DNA of 64,000 nucleotides from Neomegalonema sp. Its GTDB lineage: Bacteria > Pseudomonadota > Alphaproteobacteria > Rhodobacterales > Rhodobacteraceae. Shown here one piece after another: positions 27,496-37,309 of this stretch. Position 1 is the stretch's first letter, and every line of letters begins with the position of its first letter. The DNA lies in contig JALEFY010000007.1 of the NCBI GenBank assembly GCA_022760435.1, positions 62,001 to 126,000 of the forward strand. The letters are read 5' to 3'. The position numbers and the translations under genes were made by a program. The notes below the pieces were generated by a model. The model saw only the letters and a list, made by a program, of their open reading frames with translations. It made no database searches and was not told the origin of the DNA.

Positions 27496-29610
27496 TCACC
27501 CGCCGAGCAGAGCCTCGCGCACGATGCCTTGGGTGAGGATCTGCGGCAGCACTTGCACAGCCTCATTCGGGCGATAGACGAGATAGAGCGGCACCCCGAC
27601 CCGGCCATGCTCGGCCAACAGATCGGAAATCGCCGCATCGCGCCGCGTCCAGTCGCCCTTCAGATAGACCGCCCCTGCCTCGTGCAGGGCATTGGCGAAA
27701 TCATCGGATTTGAGCACGACGCGCTCATTGACCTTGCACGAGATGCACCAATCCGCGGTGAGATTGATGAAGACCGTGCGCCCCTCGGCGCGCAGGGCGG
27801 ACAAGCGCGCGGGCGCATAGGGCTCGGAAAGGCCGTCGGAGGGTTCGGCCAGCGCCGCGCCGGGTGCGGGCGGTTCGGACAGGCTCGGGGCCAGAGCATA
27901 ACCGGCACCGATGAGGCTCAGTAGAGCGGCGATGCTCGCGACGCTGCGCCCGATGCGCGAGGACGGCCAGCCCATCCCCAGCGCCCAGAGCGCCAGCGCC
28001 AGCAGCACCATGCCGATCAGCCCGGCGAAAAGCGCGTCGATCCCGGCCTGATTGCCCAACACCCAGAGCAGCCAGGCGGCGGCAGCGAACATCGGGAAGG
28101 CGAGCGCGGTGCGGAACCGCGCCATCCACGGCCCCGGCTGCGGCAACAATCGCGCAAGGCTCGGCGAGGCGGCCAGCAGCACGATCGGCAGCGCAAAACC
28201 GACCCCGAGCGCGGCAAAGACCACAAGCGCCACCCAAGCGCTCTGGGTCAGCGCGAAGCCGAGCGCGGCGCCCATGAACGGCGCGGTGCAGGGCGAGGCG
28301 ACCAGCGCCGCCAGAACGCCGGTGAAAAAACTCCCCGCCACCCCGCCTTGCGCCGCGAGCGATCCGCCGATGCCCGCATAGCGCGAGGGCACTTCAAACA
28401 CGCCAGCCAGATTGAGCCCGATCACGAACAGCAGATAGGCCAGAACCGCGACGACGATCGGCGTTTGCAACTGAAAGCCCCAGCCGACCACCGCTCCGGC
28501 CTGCCGCAAGATCAACAGCAGCGCCGCAAAACCAAGAAAGCTCACCAGAACCCCGGCGCCATAGGCAAGCCCCTGCATGCTGCGCTCGGCTGCGGCGCCC
28601 TTGGCATGTTTGGCAAAGGACAGCGCCTTGAGCGCGAGCACCGGGAAAACGCAGGGCATCAGGTTGAGGATCAGCCCGCCGCCCAGCGCCAGCAGCGCCG
28701 CCATCACGATCGCACCGATTCCGGCCTCGGTCGGCTGTGCCTCGTCAGCGCCGCCAGTGATCGGCACCGCTCCGGGCTGAGCCGTTAGCGCCAGCGAGAG
28801 CGGCACAGTTGCGCCGCTGGAGCGGTCCTGAGCAGTGAACACACCAGTCAGCGCGCCGCTCACCGTCTCCCCGGCATCCTTCACCTCGATCACGAGCCCG
28901 CTCGGGCCGCTTGTCACCTCTTGCGGCGCCGCATGATCGATCACGCCCCAGGAATGCGGGAAGAAATAGATCTGCTCGAGCCCTGAACCGGTCAGCTCCG
29001 GCGCTTCGATCAACAGGCGGATCTTGCCGTCATTCTGCTCGTAGCGCATTGGCCAATCCACCGGGACCGGCTGCGCCGCCTGCGCTTGGGCGAACAGATC
29101 GGCAAGCAACGGATCGGCGCGCGTCTCGGCGGCGGTGGGGAGGGTGAGGGTCAGGCGGCCATCCTCGGGAATGCAGATATCGGCGCAGACCAGCCAGCTC
29201 ACCTGCGCGCTCAGGACCACCGGCTCACCGAGCGGCCAATCTTCCGGCAGCCGGATCGGCATGGTCAGCACCGCGCGGTCTTCATAGCCGTAATTCATCA
29301 TCGGCGGCACCGGGTTGCGATGCGGGGTCGGCCAGCGGATCTCGCCGATCTCGACGCCCTCGGGCGCACTCCAGGTGAGTGTCGTCTCCATGCCGCTATC
29401 GCCGGGATTGCGCCAATAGGTGTGCCAGCCGGGTGTGATCGCCAGATCGAGCGCCACTTGCGCCGCCTCGCCCGGTGCCAACGCCTCGATATCGGCGATC
29501 AGACGGGCATAGGTGCGCTCGGTGCTCAGCGGCTCCGGGGAGACCACGGCGGCGGCAGGCAGGGCCAGCAACAGCGCGGCCCAGAAGGCAAGAACGGCGA
29601 AAAGGCGCAA
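27496..29610 (-). CDS. dsbD: Thiol:disulfide interchange protein DsbD (ScsB-like)
   Basis: This 704-residue membrane protein has a signal peptide (MRLFAVLAFWAALLLALPAAA) and a periplasmic N-terminal domain with a Cys pair in VCADICIP. The transmembrane domain has the redox Cys motifs NLMPCVFPVLALK and ASPCTAPFMG, and the C-terminal thioredoxin-like domain has ADWCISCK. It carries electrons from cytoplasmic thioredoxin to periplasmic thiol proteins. The large N-terminal domain suggests the ScsB-type branch. The start is TTG 29610, supported by GGAGAG six bases upstream. It converges on the reductase gene with 17 bases between stops. Confidence 0.92.
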   Translation of the reverse strand: MRLFAVLAFWAALLLALPAAAVVSPEPLSTERTYARLIADIEALAPGEAAQVALDLAITPGWHTYWRNPGDSGMETTLTWSAPEGVEIGEIRWPTPHRNPVPPMMNYGYEDRAVLTMPIRLPEDWPLGEPVVLSAQVSWLVCADICIPEDGRLTLTLPTAAETRADPLLADLFAQAQAAQPVPVDWPMRYEQNDGKIRLLIEAPELTGSGLEQIYFFPHSWGVIDHAAPQEVTSGPSGLVIEVKDAGETVSGALTGVFTAQDRSSGATVPLSLALTAQPGAVPITGGADEAQPTEAGIGAIVMAALLALGGGLILNLMPCVFPVLALKALSFAKHAKGAAAERSMQGLAYGAGVLVSFLGFAALLLILRQAGAVVGWGFQLQTPIVVAVLAYLLFVIGLNLAGVFEVPSRYAGIGGSLAAQGGVAGSFFTGVLAALVASPCTAPFMGAALGFALTQSAWVALVVFAALGVGFALPIVLLAASPSLARLLPQPGPWMARFRTALAFPMFAAAAWLLWVLGNQAGIDALFAGLIGMVLLALALWALGMGWPSSRIGRSVASIAALLSLIGAGYALAPSLSEPPAPGAALAEPSDGLSEPYAPARLSALRAEGRTVFINLTADWCISCKVNERVVLKSDDFANALHEAGAVYLKGDWTRRDAAISDLLAEHGRVGVPLYLVYRPNEAVQVLPQILTQGIVREALLGG

Positions 29611-29799
29611 GGCAGGCTCTCCGAAATAACAAGGCGCGGCGACAGTATACGCGGCGGCGCGGTGCGCGCGCCTTATCCGACAATATGGTCTGCTTGGGTA
29701 AAATTAGGGCCCAGAGCAAGCCCGTGTCTCGGACAAAAGCGCTCACATTCGCGCGAGACCGGCTCTCAGGCGGCGAGCAAAGCCCCGATTCCCCCTTTC

Positions 29800-31515
29800 T
29801 CAACCTTGCGGCGTGGCCTCCAGCAATGCGCTTGCCGCGGCCCGCGCCGCATCGGTGATCGCCTCTCCGGCCAGCATCCGGGCGATCTCGTCAATGCGCT
29901 CTTGCCGACCAAGCAGCGAAACCCCGGTCCGCATCACGCCCTCGACCGCCTGCTTTTCGATCCGCCAATGCGCCTCGCCCTTGGCCGCCACCTGCGGAGA
30001 ATGGGTGACGACCAGCACTTGCCGCGCCCCGCTCTCTCCTGCCGCCAGCCGCAGCAGACGCGCCCCGACCGCATCGGCGGTGGCGCCGCCGACCCCGCGA
30101 TCGATCTCGTCAAAGATCACCGACACGCTCGCCGCCGCCGAGCCCGAATTGCGCGCACTTGCCCGCGACAGCGCCACCTTGAGCGCCAGCAAGAAGCGCG
30201 ACAGCTCCCCGCCCGAAGCAATCCGGTCGATCGGGCCCGGCGCCGCGCCCGGGTTGGTCGCAACCCGAAAGGCGACCTGCGAGACCCCGGCGGCATTCGA
30301 TTGCCCCTGCGCCAGCCGGGTAACCTCGGTGACAAAGCGGGCGCTTTCCATGCGCAAGGGCGCCAGCTCCGCCGTGACATCGGCATCGAGCCGCGCGGCC
30401 GCCTCCTGCCGGCGCTCGTGCAGCGCCTCGGCAAGCTCGAAGAACGCCGCCCGATCCGCCGCCACCGCCGTTTGCGCCTGCGCCAGCCCGGCCTCCCCGG
30501 CCTCGATAACCGCGAGCTTTTGCGCGATTTGCTCCGTCAGGGCCGATAGATCATCGACCGGCACCTGATGCTTGCGCGCGAGCGCGCGCAGGGCGAAGAG
30601 CCGCTCTTCGACAAGATCGAGCCGCGCCGGATCGATGGTAAAGCTCTGCGCCGCGCGCTCGACCTGCTGGGCGGCATCGGCAACCCTGTCCAGCGCTTCG
30701 GAAAGGGCGCCAAGCGCCGCATCGAGCCCGCCCTCGGCCTGATCGGCAACCGCACCCAGCAAGCGTTCGGCGGCCTGGGTCTGGGCCTCGGCGCCAAATT
30801 GAGGCGCGCTCAATGCCTGAGCAGCGGCGGTGATATCCTCGGCGATCCGGACCGCAGCGCGCAGGCGCCGCCGCTCGCTATCGAGCCGCGCTTCCTCGCC
30901 CGGTTCGGGGGCGAGTTTCTCGAGCTCCGCCAGTGCATGGGTGAGGAAATCGACATCACGCGCCGCTTGTTCGATCGCAGCCCGGCGCGCGGCCAGAGCC
31001 GCTTCGCTCGCTTGCCAGACATCCCGCAGCTTCTCGGCATCGCGGACCCGGCGGGTGAGCCCGGCATAGGCGTCGAGCACGGCGCGGTGCCCGGACGGAT
31101 CGAGCAAGCCGCGATCATCATGCTGGCCATGGACCTCGACCAAGGGTTCCGCGATCTGGCGCAAGGCCGACACGCTCGCGGGTTCGTCATTGACGAAAGC
31201 CCGGCCGCGCCCCTCCTGACTGACAGTCCGGCGCAAGATCAGCGCCCCGCCCTGCTCGGCAAAGCCCAGGCTGCGCACGGTCTCGAGCGCCGGATGCCCG
31301 GCACCCAAGGTGAACTCGGCCGAGACCGATCCGCCGGGCGCGCCCGCGCGCACCAGACCGCTCGCCGCCCGTGCGCCGAGGCTAAGCCCAAGACTGTCGA
31401 GCAGAATCGACTTCCCCGCCCCGGTCTCGCCGGTCAACACATTGAGACCGGGCTGGAACTCAAGGTCCAGCGCCTCGATCAGCACAATGTTTCGTATCGA
31501 CAGCCGGGTCAGCAT
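29800..31515 (-). CDS. recN: DNA repair protein RecN
   Basis: This 571-residue SMC-like ATPase begins MLTRLSIRNIVLIEALDLEF with Walker A GETGAGKS at 29-36. A long Ala/Glu-rich coiled-coil centre spans roughly residues 150-370. The C-terminal half has the ABC signature-like ASGGELSRFLLALK, Walker B VIFDEIDRGVGG and VVTHSPQVAA. RecN acts in double-strand break repair. It follows bamD by 21 bases, the usual order in alphaproteobacteria. No strong ribosome site precedes the ATG, suggesting translation coupled to bamD. Confidence 0.96.
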   Translation of the reverse strand: MLTRLSIRNIVLIEALDLEFQPGLNVLTGETGAGKSILLDSLGLSLGARAASGLVRAGAPGGSVSAEFTLGAGHPALETVRSLGFAEQGGALILRRTVSQEGRGRAFVNDEPASVSALRQIAEPLVEVHGQHDDRGLLDPSGHRAVLDAYAGLTRRVRDAEKLRDVWQASEAALAARRAAIEQAARDVDFLTHALAELEKLAPEPGEEARLDSERRRLRAAVRIAEDITAAAQALSAPQFGAEAQTQAAERLLGAVADQAEGGLDAALGALSEALDRVADAAQQVERAAQSFTIDPARLDLVEERLFALRALARKHQVPVDDLSALTEQIAQKLAVIEAGEAGLAQAQTAVAADRAAFFELAEALHERRQEAAARLDADVTAELAPLRMESARFVTEVTRLAQGQSNAAGVSQVAFRVATNPGAAPGPIDRIASGGELSRFLLALKVALSRASARNSGSAAASVSVIFDEIDRGVGGATADAVGARLLRLAAGESGARQVLVVTHSPQVAAKGEAHWRIEKQAVEGVMRTGVSLLGRQERIDEIARMLAGEAITDAARAAASALLEATPQG

Positions 31516-31536
31516 GGGCTGAGCGGTCGCGGCCCG

Positions 31537-32421
31537 TTACAGCCAGCTATTGGTGGTCAAGCGCCGCCAGGTCCGGGAAATCCAGGATTCCTTGTCCTCG
31601 GCGGGGCGCAGATCCTTGCCGGTCAGCAGCAGGTAGCTGTCCTGATACCATTCGGATCCGGGGAAGTTATGCCCCAGCACCGCCGCCGCGGTCTGCGCTT
31701 CGTTATTCACCCCGAGCGAGAGATAGGCCTCGACCAAGCGGTGCAACGCTTCCTCGACATGGCGGGTGGTCTGATAGCGCTCGACCACGGTGCGGAAGCG
31801 GTTGATGGCCGCAATATATTTGTGATTTTTCAGGTACCAGCGGCCGACTTCCATCTCCTTGCCGGCCAGATGGTCCATGGTCAGGTCGAGCTTGAGCTGC
31901 GCCTCGCGCGCGTATTCGCTGTCCGGATAGCGATTGACCAGCTCGCGAAGCGCCTGCATCGCATCCCTTGTCCGTGCCTGATCGCGGCCAACATCAACAA
32001 TCCGCTCGTAATGCGACATGGCGATCAGATATTGCGCATAGGGCGCATCGTCATCGGAAGGGTAAAAGTCGAGGAAGCGCCGCGCCGACAGGACCGACTC
32101 ATCATACCGCCCCGCTTCATAGGACGAAAAGGCGGACATGATGATCGCGCGCTTGGCCCATTGCGAGGTCGGGTAAAGGCGCTCAACCTCATCAAAGAGC
32201 TGCGCCGCCTTCACCGGCTGATCATCGGCCAGAGCCTGGGTAGCTTCCTGGAAGATCTCGTTGGCCGGGGTCTCTTGCGCGGCTTCGGTCGAAGAACCGC
32301 CGGAACTGCATGCGGCGACGAGCAAGAGACCCGAAACCGCCGCAACGCACAGACTGCCTTTGAAGGCGGCGCGCAGGGCAGATGAGAATTGGCTGAGAGG
32401 AAGAGCGTTTTGGTCGATCAT
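31537..32421 (-). CDS. bamD: Outer membrane assembly lipoprotein BamD
   Basis: This 294-residue lipoprotein has a signal ending in LLVAAC (Cys38) and a linker rich in Ser and Gly. Five TPR repeats follow, for example QPVKAAQLFDEVERLYPTSQ and RFRTVVERYQTTRHVEEAL. BamD is an essential part of the BAM complex that inserts beta-barrel proteins into the outer membrane. AGGA precedes the ATG at 32421. It lies downstream of lpxC across a 334-base gap and directly upstream of recN. Confidence 0.95.
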   Translation of the reverse strand: MIDQNALPLSQFSSALRAAFKGSLCVAAVSGLLLVAACSSGGSSTEAAQETPANEIFQEATQALADDQPVKAAQLFDEVERLYPTSQWAKRAIIMSAFSSYEAGRYDESVLSARRFLDFYPSDDDAPYAQYLIAMSHYERIVDVGRDQARTRDAMQALRELVNRYPDSEYAREAQLKLDLTMDHLAGKEMEVGRWYLKNHKYIAAINRFRTVVERYQTTRHVEEALHRLVEAYLSLGVNNEAQTAAAVLGHNFPGSEWYQDSYLLLTGKDLRPAEDKESWISRTWRRLTTNSWL

Positions 32422-32755
32422 GATATCCTGTCACACCGCATCGATTGGCGTTGAGCGTCACGCGCCCTTGATTGCATTAGCCATAGGCGCGGGCGCGGCG
32501 AAACTCAACCGGCTAATCTTGCGGCCTCTCTCGTCGATTGCCTTGCCGGTGCCCTCCAATCAGTAGCACCGCTCAGTGCCCCCGATCCTGGCGCTTCTCT
32601 CTCAAGAGAACCAGGCCGCCTCGGGAGCCCGGGCAGGCAACGCGTCTTGCGTATTAGCCAATGGAAACAGTCACTCGCTTCGGTTGCCAAAAGCGACAGA
32701 AGGGCGCTGCCGCGCGCTGCGGAGGGCCCGCGGCGCTTTTCACCGCGTAGAGCGA
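32422..32755. other. Intergenic region between lpxC and bamD, no gene found
   Basis: This 334-base stretch separates two minus-strand genes. Short open frames here have no ribosome site or recognisable product. The part next to lpxC is GC-rich with a weak stem (GCCGCG/CGCGGC) and no T run. The bamD promoter presumably lies near 32430-32600 but no clear hexamer pair was identified. Confidence 0.55.
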
Positions 32756-33667
32756 TTAAGCGGCAACTTTTTGGCGTTCCATCTCATCAATCGCCGGCAA
32801 CTCGACCCAGCGCCATGCGGTAGGATCGGCGAAGAGCGCGCGTAGAAGCTGGTTGGTGATGCCATGACCGGCGCGCAGCCCCTCATAGCGGCCGATGATC
32901 GGCCCACCAGCAAGGGCGAGATCCCCAACGGCATCAAGGATCTTGTGGCGGACGAACTCGTCCTCGAAATGCAGCCCACCCGGGTTGAGCACCGAATCGC
33001 CATCGACCACGATCGCGTTGTCGAGCGAGCCGCCCTTGGCCAGCCCGGCGGCGCGCAGCGCCTCAATCTCAACACGGCGGCAGAAGGTGCGCGCACGCGA
33101 CAGCTCGCGGGTAAAGCTCTCGGTATCCACCGCCAAAAAGCGCCGCTGGCGCCCGATGATCTTCTCGGCGAAATCAATCTCGAAGGAGATCTCAAAACGG
33201 CGGCTCGGGCGCAGCTCGGCGCGCTTGTTACCGTCCTGAAAGGCGACCGGCTTCAGGATTCGCAGCGCCCGGCGCGGCGCGGCGAGCGCTTGCGCCCCGG
33301 TTTCGCGCAGCGCTGCCATGAACGGTGCCGAACTGCCATCCATGATCGGGATCTCGGGCCCGTCGATCTCGACCAAGGCGTTGTCGATACCAAAGGCGGC
33401 CAATGCGGCCATCAAATGCTCGATGGTGGAGACAAGAGCACCATGGGCATTGCCGATGACGGTGCACATTCTCGTATCGACGACATGATCGTAACGGGCC
33501 GGGATCGACGCTTGAGCGCGGTCATGCGAGCCTGCGGCGATAAGGTCTGTTCGGATGAAGACGATCCCCGTGCCGACAGCGGCTGGCTTCACAATGGCGC
33601 GCGCCACCGCTCCACGATGCACACCCACCCCCTCGAACCGCATTTCCGCTTTGATCGTCGTCTGCAT
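32756..33667 (-). CDS. lpxC: UDP-3-O-acyl-N-acetylglucosamine deacetylase LpxC
   Basis: This 303-residue zinc deacetylase performs the committed step of lipid A synthesis. It has the family motifs GVGVHRGAVARAIV near the start, TIEHLMAALAAFGIDN with a zinc His, and IMDGSSAPFMAAL. Later come the HKILDAVGDLALAG zinc-ligand region and AGHGITNQLL with the general-acid His. The ATG at 33667 has GGAG five bases upstream; the open frame continues 23 codons further but without a ribosome site. A strong terminator separates it from ftsZ, so it has its own promoter. Confidence 0.97.
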   Translation of the reverse strand: MQTTIKAEMRFEGVGVHRGAVARAIVKPAAVGTGIVFIRTDLIAAGSHDRAQASIPARYDHVVDTRMCTVIGNAHGALVSTIEHLMAALAAFGIDNALVEIDGPEIPIMDGSSAPFMAALRETGAQALAAPRRALRILKPVAFQDGNKRAELRPSRRFEISFEIDFAEKIIGRQRRFLAVDTESFTRELSRARTFCRRVEIEALRAAGLAKGGSLDNAIVVDGDSVLNPGGLHFEDEFVRHKILDAVGDLALAGGPIIGRYEGLRAGHGITNQLLRALFADPTAWRWVELPAIDEMERQKVAA

Positions 33668-33802
33668 ATTTGCTCCGATTGCACCACCACCCCTTGCAGA
33701 CTTAGGTAGCAAAACCAGGCATCGGCAACAATTCACCTTCTGTTACCGATTGCAACATGCGGAAAATATGAACAAATTTCTAAAATGACCGCAAATCATT
33801 GC

Positions 33803-33842
33803 ACAAAAAGAAAACCGGACCAGAGACAAACTCTGATCCGGT
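33803..33842 (-). terminator. Strong intrinsic terminator downstream of ftsZ
   Basis: On the minus strand ACCGGATCAGAG and CTCTGGTCCGGT pair over 12 bases with one G-T wobble around a five-base loop, followed by TTTTCTTTTT. It lies about 70 bases after the ftsZ stop and closes the division operon before lpxC. Confidence 0.92.
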
Positions 33843-33910
33843 GCCGTTAATACTCTGCTCACGCAAACACCAAAGACAGGCTTCGCGAAATCAGCGAAAC
33901 CGCTTCGGGA

Positions 33911-35605
33911 TCAATTCGCTTGGCGGCGCAGGAATGAAGGGATTTGCACCCGCATGTCATCCTCATTGCCCTGACGACGACGCGGCGCCTCGGGCTCAGG
34001 CTGCTCGGGCGGGTTCTGACGCGCGGGCGCCCCGGAGACACGACGGACAAAGGCTTCGGTGCTTTGCGCGGCATCGGCGGTGCGGTCGGGCTCGGCGGCG
34101 CGGGGAGGGATGAAATTGTCATCCGCCTCGAAACCACGGGCCGCATCAAAACCATGCGCTTCGACCTCACCGGGCTGCACGGGCTGTTCAGCTTGGGTTT
34201 CGGAGCGGTGCTCGCTGCGGGTGTCAGCTCTGGGATCAGGCTGGGCAGGCGGCGCGCTACGCTGTTCGGCGGCGCGATAATGGCCGTGGCTGGCCTCGCT
34301 CTCGCGCGGCTCCGCGTGACGCGGCGCAGGGGCGGCCACGCTCTCGGACGGCGGCTGCTGGCGCGGCGATGCCGGAGCATGCCCGGCTTGCGCAGCACCG
34401 CGATCATAGGAGCGCTCATCGATCTCCAGAGCGTCCAGCCCCTCGCGCTGCGTGGGCGCGGGCGACGTTTCCTCATAGCCGGTATTGGGTGCGACGCGGG
34501 TGGCCTGCTGCTGCGCGACCGCCCGCTTGAGCGCCCCGCGCTGGAACGCGCCAGCACGGCTCGCCGCATCGGCGCGCGTGGTCACGGCACGCTCGGCCTC
34601 GGCACGCTGGGCTTCTTCGAAACGATTGGCGTGGATCACCTCCGCATCGATACCGGTCGCAACCACCGACACCCGGATCTTGCTCTCCATGTCCGGATCG
34701 AGCGCGGAGCCAAAGAACACCGAGGCATCGGGATCGACTTCCGAACGGATGCGGTTGGCAGCTTCGTCAACCTCGAACAGGGTCATGTCGAGCCCGCCGG
34801 TGATGTTGATCAGCACGCCGCGCGCGCCGCGCAGCGACACTTCGTCGAGCAGCGGGTTGGCGATCGCCTGCTCGGCCGCGATGCGGGCGCGGTCCTCGCC
34901 CTCGGCCTCGCCCGAACCCATCATCGCCTTTCCCATCTCGTTCATCACCGCGCGCACATCGGCGAAGTCGAGGTTCACGATGCCGGGGCGGACCATCAGA
35001 TCGGTCACGCCCTTCACGCCCTGATAGAGCACGTCATCGGCCATCATGAACGCTTCGGCAAAGGTCGTGCGCTCATTGGCGATGCGGAACAGGTTCTGGT
35101 TCGGAATGACGATCAGCGTATCGACATATTGTTGCAGATCCTCGATCCCGCCTTCGGCGATGCGCATCCGCTTGGCGCCCTCGAACTCGAAGGGCTTGGT
35201 GACGACGCCGACGGTGAGGATCCCCATCTCGCGCGCTGCGCGGGCGATGACCGGCGCCGCGCCGGTGCCGGTGCCGCCGCCCATGCCTGCGGTGATGAAG
35301 GCCATATGGCATTCCTCGAGCACATCGATCACTTCATCGAGCGTCTCTTCCGCCGCGGCGCAGCCAAGGCCGGGCCGCGCGCCCGCGCCCAGCCCTTGCG
35401 TGATATTCACCCCGAGCTGAATCTTGCGCTGCGCCAGTGATTTCTGAAGCGCCTGGCTATCGGTATTCGCCGCGATGAACTCGACCCCGTCGAGCTCCTT
35501 GCTGATCATGTTATTTACCGCATTGCCGCCCGCGCCGCCGACGCCGAAAACGACGATACGGGGCGTAAGCTCGGTAAGCTCGGGCATCCGCAGATTGAGT
35601 GACAT
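33911..35605 (-). CDS. ftsZ: Cell division protein FtsZ
   Basis: This 564-residue tubulin homologue has the GTP-binding signature GGGTGTG at 109-115 and the T7-loop region [15 protein letters not shown]. After the polymerising core (to about residue 320) comes a long, charged, low-complexity linker of roughly 220 residues, then the conserved C-terminal peptide [16 protein letters not shown], which binds FtsA and other partners. Long linkers are usual in alphaproteobacterial FtsZ. The gene is separated from ftsA by 296 bases that include a CtrA-like box, so it is probably controlled apart from ftsQA. Confidence 0.98.
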   Translation of the reverse strand: MSLNLRMPELTELTPRIVVFGVGGAGGNAVNNMISKELDGVEFIAANTDSQALQKSLAQRKIQLGVNITQGLGAGARPGLGCAAAEETLDEVIDVLEECHMAFITAGMGGGTGTGAAPVIARAAREMGILTVGVVTKPFEFEGAKRMRIAEGGIEDLQQYVDTLIVIPNQNLFRIANERTTFAEAFMMADDVLYQGVKGVTDLMVRPGIVNLDFADVRAVMNEMGKAMMGSGEAEGEDRARIAAEQAIANPLLDEVSLRGARGVLINITGGLDMTLFEVDEAANRIRSEVDPDASVFFGSALDPDMESKIRVSVVATGIDAEVIHANRFEEAQRAEAERAVTTRADAASRAGAFQRGALKRAVAQQQATRVAPNTGYEETSPAPTQREGLDALEIDERSYDRGAAQAGHAPASPRQQPPSESVAAPAPRHAEPRESEASHGHYRAAEQRSAPPAQPDPRADTRSEHRSETQAEQPVQPGEVEAHGFDAARGFEADDNFIPPRAAEPDRTADAAQSTEAFVRRVSGAPARQNPPEQPEPEAPRRRQGNEDDMRVQIPSFLRRQAN

Positions 35606-35901
35606 GCCTGTTCAGTCCCTGACCGCTCGGAGCAGATGAACGCGCGTGTCCGGCAACGCCTCGCCGCGGATCTGCCCCTTGGTGATCGCCCGGCCGCGGT
35701 ATTCTACCGTCTGCGCCTGAGCGGTTGCCTCATTCCAATTAATGCAACCATAACCATTGGAAGGGGGGGCGTCGATGATTTTGTTGTTTAACCCATGAGA
35801 GACACAAGACAGGCGTTGATTTCGCCGCTTATGTTGCCGTGCCGCCTCTTGTTGGCACCTTGCCAGAGGCGGCGCGCATCTCGCACGGCGCGCAGAGCGC
35901 T
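35606..35901. other. ftsA-ftsZ intergenic region
   Basis: This 296-base gap precedes ftsZ on the minus strand. It holds the CtrA-like box at 35739-35755 and a weak promoter-like pair on the minus strand, TTGTGT with CAAAAT 18 bases downstream. An open frame ending at 35612 is judged a shadow because it overlaps ftsA out of frame and has no ribosome site. Confidence 0.5.
35739..35755. promoter_or_regulatory. CtrA-like box upstream of ftsZ
   Basis: TTAATGCAACCATAACC fits TTAA-N7-TTAAC with one mismatch (ATAAC in the second half-site). It lies about 135 bases upstream of the ftsZ start. In Caulobacter CtrA binds near and represses the ftsZ promoter. Confidence 0.4.
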
Positions 35902-37284
35902 TTACCAGGTGCTGCGCAGCCAGTGCATCATCCGCAGCACATGATTTTGTGCTGGCGGCGGCGCTGCTTTTGGCTTTTTCCACACATCGTCTTGCGGCGC
36001 GAGCCAATAGGCCGCCATCCCCGCGGCGGCAGAGTATTCAGGTCCACCGAAATTCGCAGGCAGCCCGGCCAGCCGCAACGGACGCCCGAGCCGAACCTGG
36101 CGATCAAACACACGCTGGGCGGTCTCGATCGAGCCCGCCATCAGGGAGGCGCCGCCGGTCAGCACCACGCGCCGCCCGCTCAAATGCCCAAAGCCCGCCA
36201 TGTCGAGCCGATCGCTCGCCAGCTCCAGGATTTCCTCCATGCGCGGGCGGATCACCCCGATCAGATCGGAGCGGCTGGGCATCGGCTTGCCACGCTGCGA
36301 GCGCGCGCCGCGCCCGGTCTCGCGACTATCCTCAAGCGGCCGGTCAAGATCGACACCAGCCGCGACACATGAACCCTCGAGCACCTTGAGCCGCTCGGCA
36401 TCGGAGGTTTCGAGCCCAAGCCCGCGCACCAGATCCATGGTGATATGCTTGCCGCCCATGCGCACAACATCGGCAAAAACCATCTCGCCGCGAATGAACA
36501 GGGAGACCGAGGTGGTGCCGCCGCCAATATCGACACAGGCGGCCCCGTATTCGAGCTCATCCTCGACCAGGCAGGCTTGTCCGGCAGCTTGCGGCGCGGC
36601 GCAGACCCCGGCCAGCTCCAGATCCGCCTTGGCCATCACCGAGGCAAGGGTCTTGAGCGCGGACTCATCGACGCTGAGCGAATGCAGATCGACCGAAAGC
36701 TTGCTGGCGCTGATCCCGGCTGGCTCACGCAGGCCGTCTTCGCCATCGATCGACCAGTTGATGGGACGCGCTTGCAGGATCTGGCGCCCGGGTGGCAGCA
36801 TTGTCGAGCGATGCGCGAGCTCACCCTTGCGCGCTGGCAGAACCGGACGGCAGGCATTGAGCGCCTTGTCGATATCCGCTCGCTCGATGACATCCCCGGC
36901 GATCTTCACTTCCGCGGTTGCGATGGCGCTGCGTGGCTGACCGCCCGAGAAACTGACCAAAGCCTGAAACACTGGCGCACCGGCCATCGCCTCGGCACTC
37001 GCGACAGCGCGGCGGATCGCGTCGCTGACCGCGTCGACCTCGATGATCGCGCCTTGCTTGACCCCGGCCGAGCGCGTCACCCCGGCACCAACGATCTTGA
37101 GCGCGCCATAACCGCCCAATTCGGTGATATCCGCCTGCGCATTCTCGCCCACCGCCGCCATCAGGCAAGCGATCTTCGAAGAGCCGATATCGATGAGCGC
37201 GACATAGCCATGCCGCTTGGCCGCTGCCAGCGCATCGCGACGCGCCTTGCCGGTGTTATAAATGGAGGGTGCGTGATCAGCCAC
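35902..37284 (-). CDS. ftsA: Cell division protein FtsA
   Basis: This 460-residue actin-like protein has phosphate-1 YVALIDIGSSKIACLMA, phosphate-2 AACVDIGGGTTSVSLF and the adenosine motif RRVVLTGGASLMAGSI. A C-terminal amphipathic segment (NHVLRMMHWLRSTW) is the expected membrane-targeting helix. FtsA tethers FtsZ filaments to the membrane. The GTG start at 37284 has GGGAGA eight bases upstream. It follows ftsQ by 25 bases in the ddl-ftsQ-ftsA-ftsZ order. Confidence 0.97.
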   Translation of the reverse strand: MADHAPSIYNTGKARRDALAAAKRHGYVALIDIGSSKIACLMAAVGENAQADITELGGYGALKIVGAGVTRSAGVKQGAIIEVDAVSDAIRRAVASAEAMAGAPVFQALVSFSGGQPRSAIATAEVKIAGDVIERADIDKALNACRPVLPARKGELAHRSTMLPPGRQILQARPINWSIDGEDGLREPAGISASKLSVDLHSLSVDESALKTLASVMAKADLELAGVCAAPQAAGQACLVEDELEYGAACVDIGGGTTSVSLFIRGEMVFADVVRMGGKHITMDLVRGLGLETSDAERLKVLEGSCVAAGVDLDRPLEDSRETGRGARSQRGKPMPSRSDLIGVIRPRMEEILELASDRLDMAGFGHLSGRRVVLTGGASLMAGSIETAQRVFDRQVRLGRPLRLAGLPANFGGPEYSAAAGMAAYWLAPQDDVWKKPKAAPPPAQNHVLRMMHWLRSTW

Positions 37285-37309
37285 GGCTCATTTCTCCCGA
37301 TCAGAACCG

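Noticed and set aside
35612-36007. A 131-codon minus-strand open frame between ftsA and ftsZ
   Set aside because: It overlaps the 3' end of ftsA in another frame, its composition is irregular, and it lacks a ribosome site and any recognisable domain.
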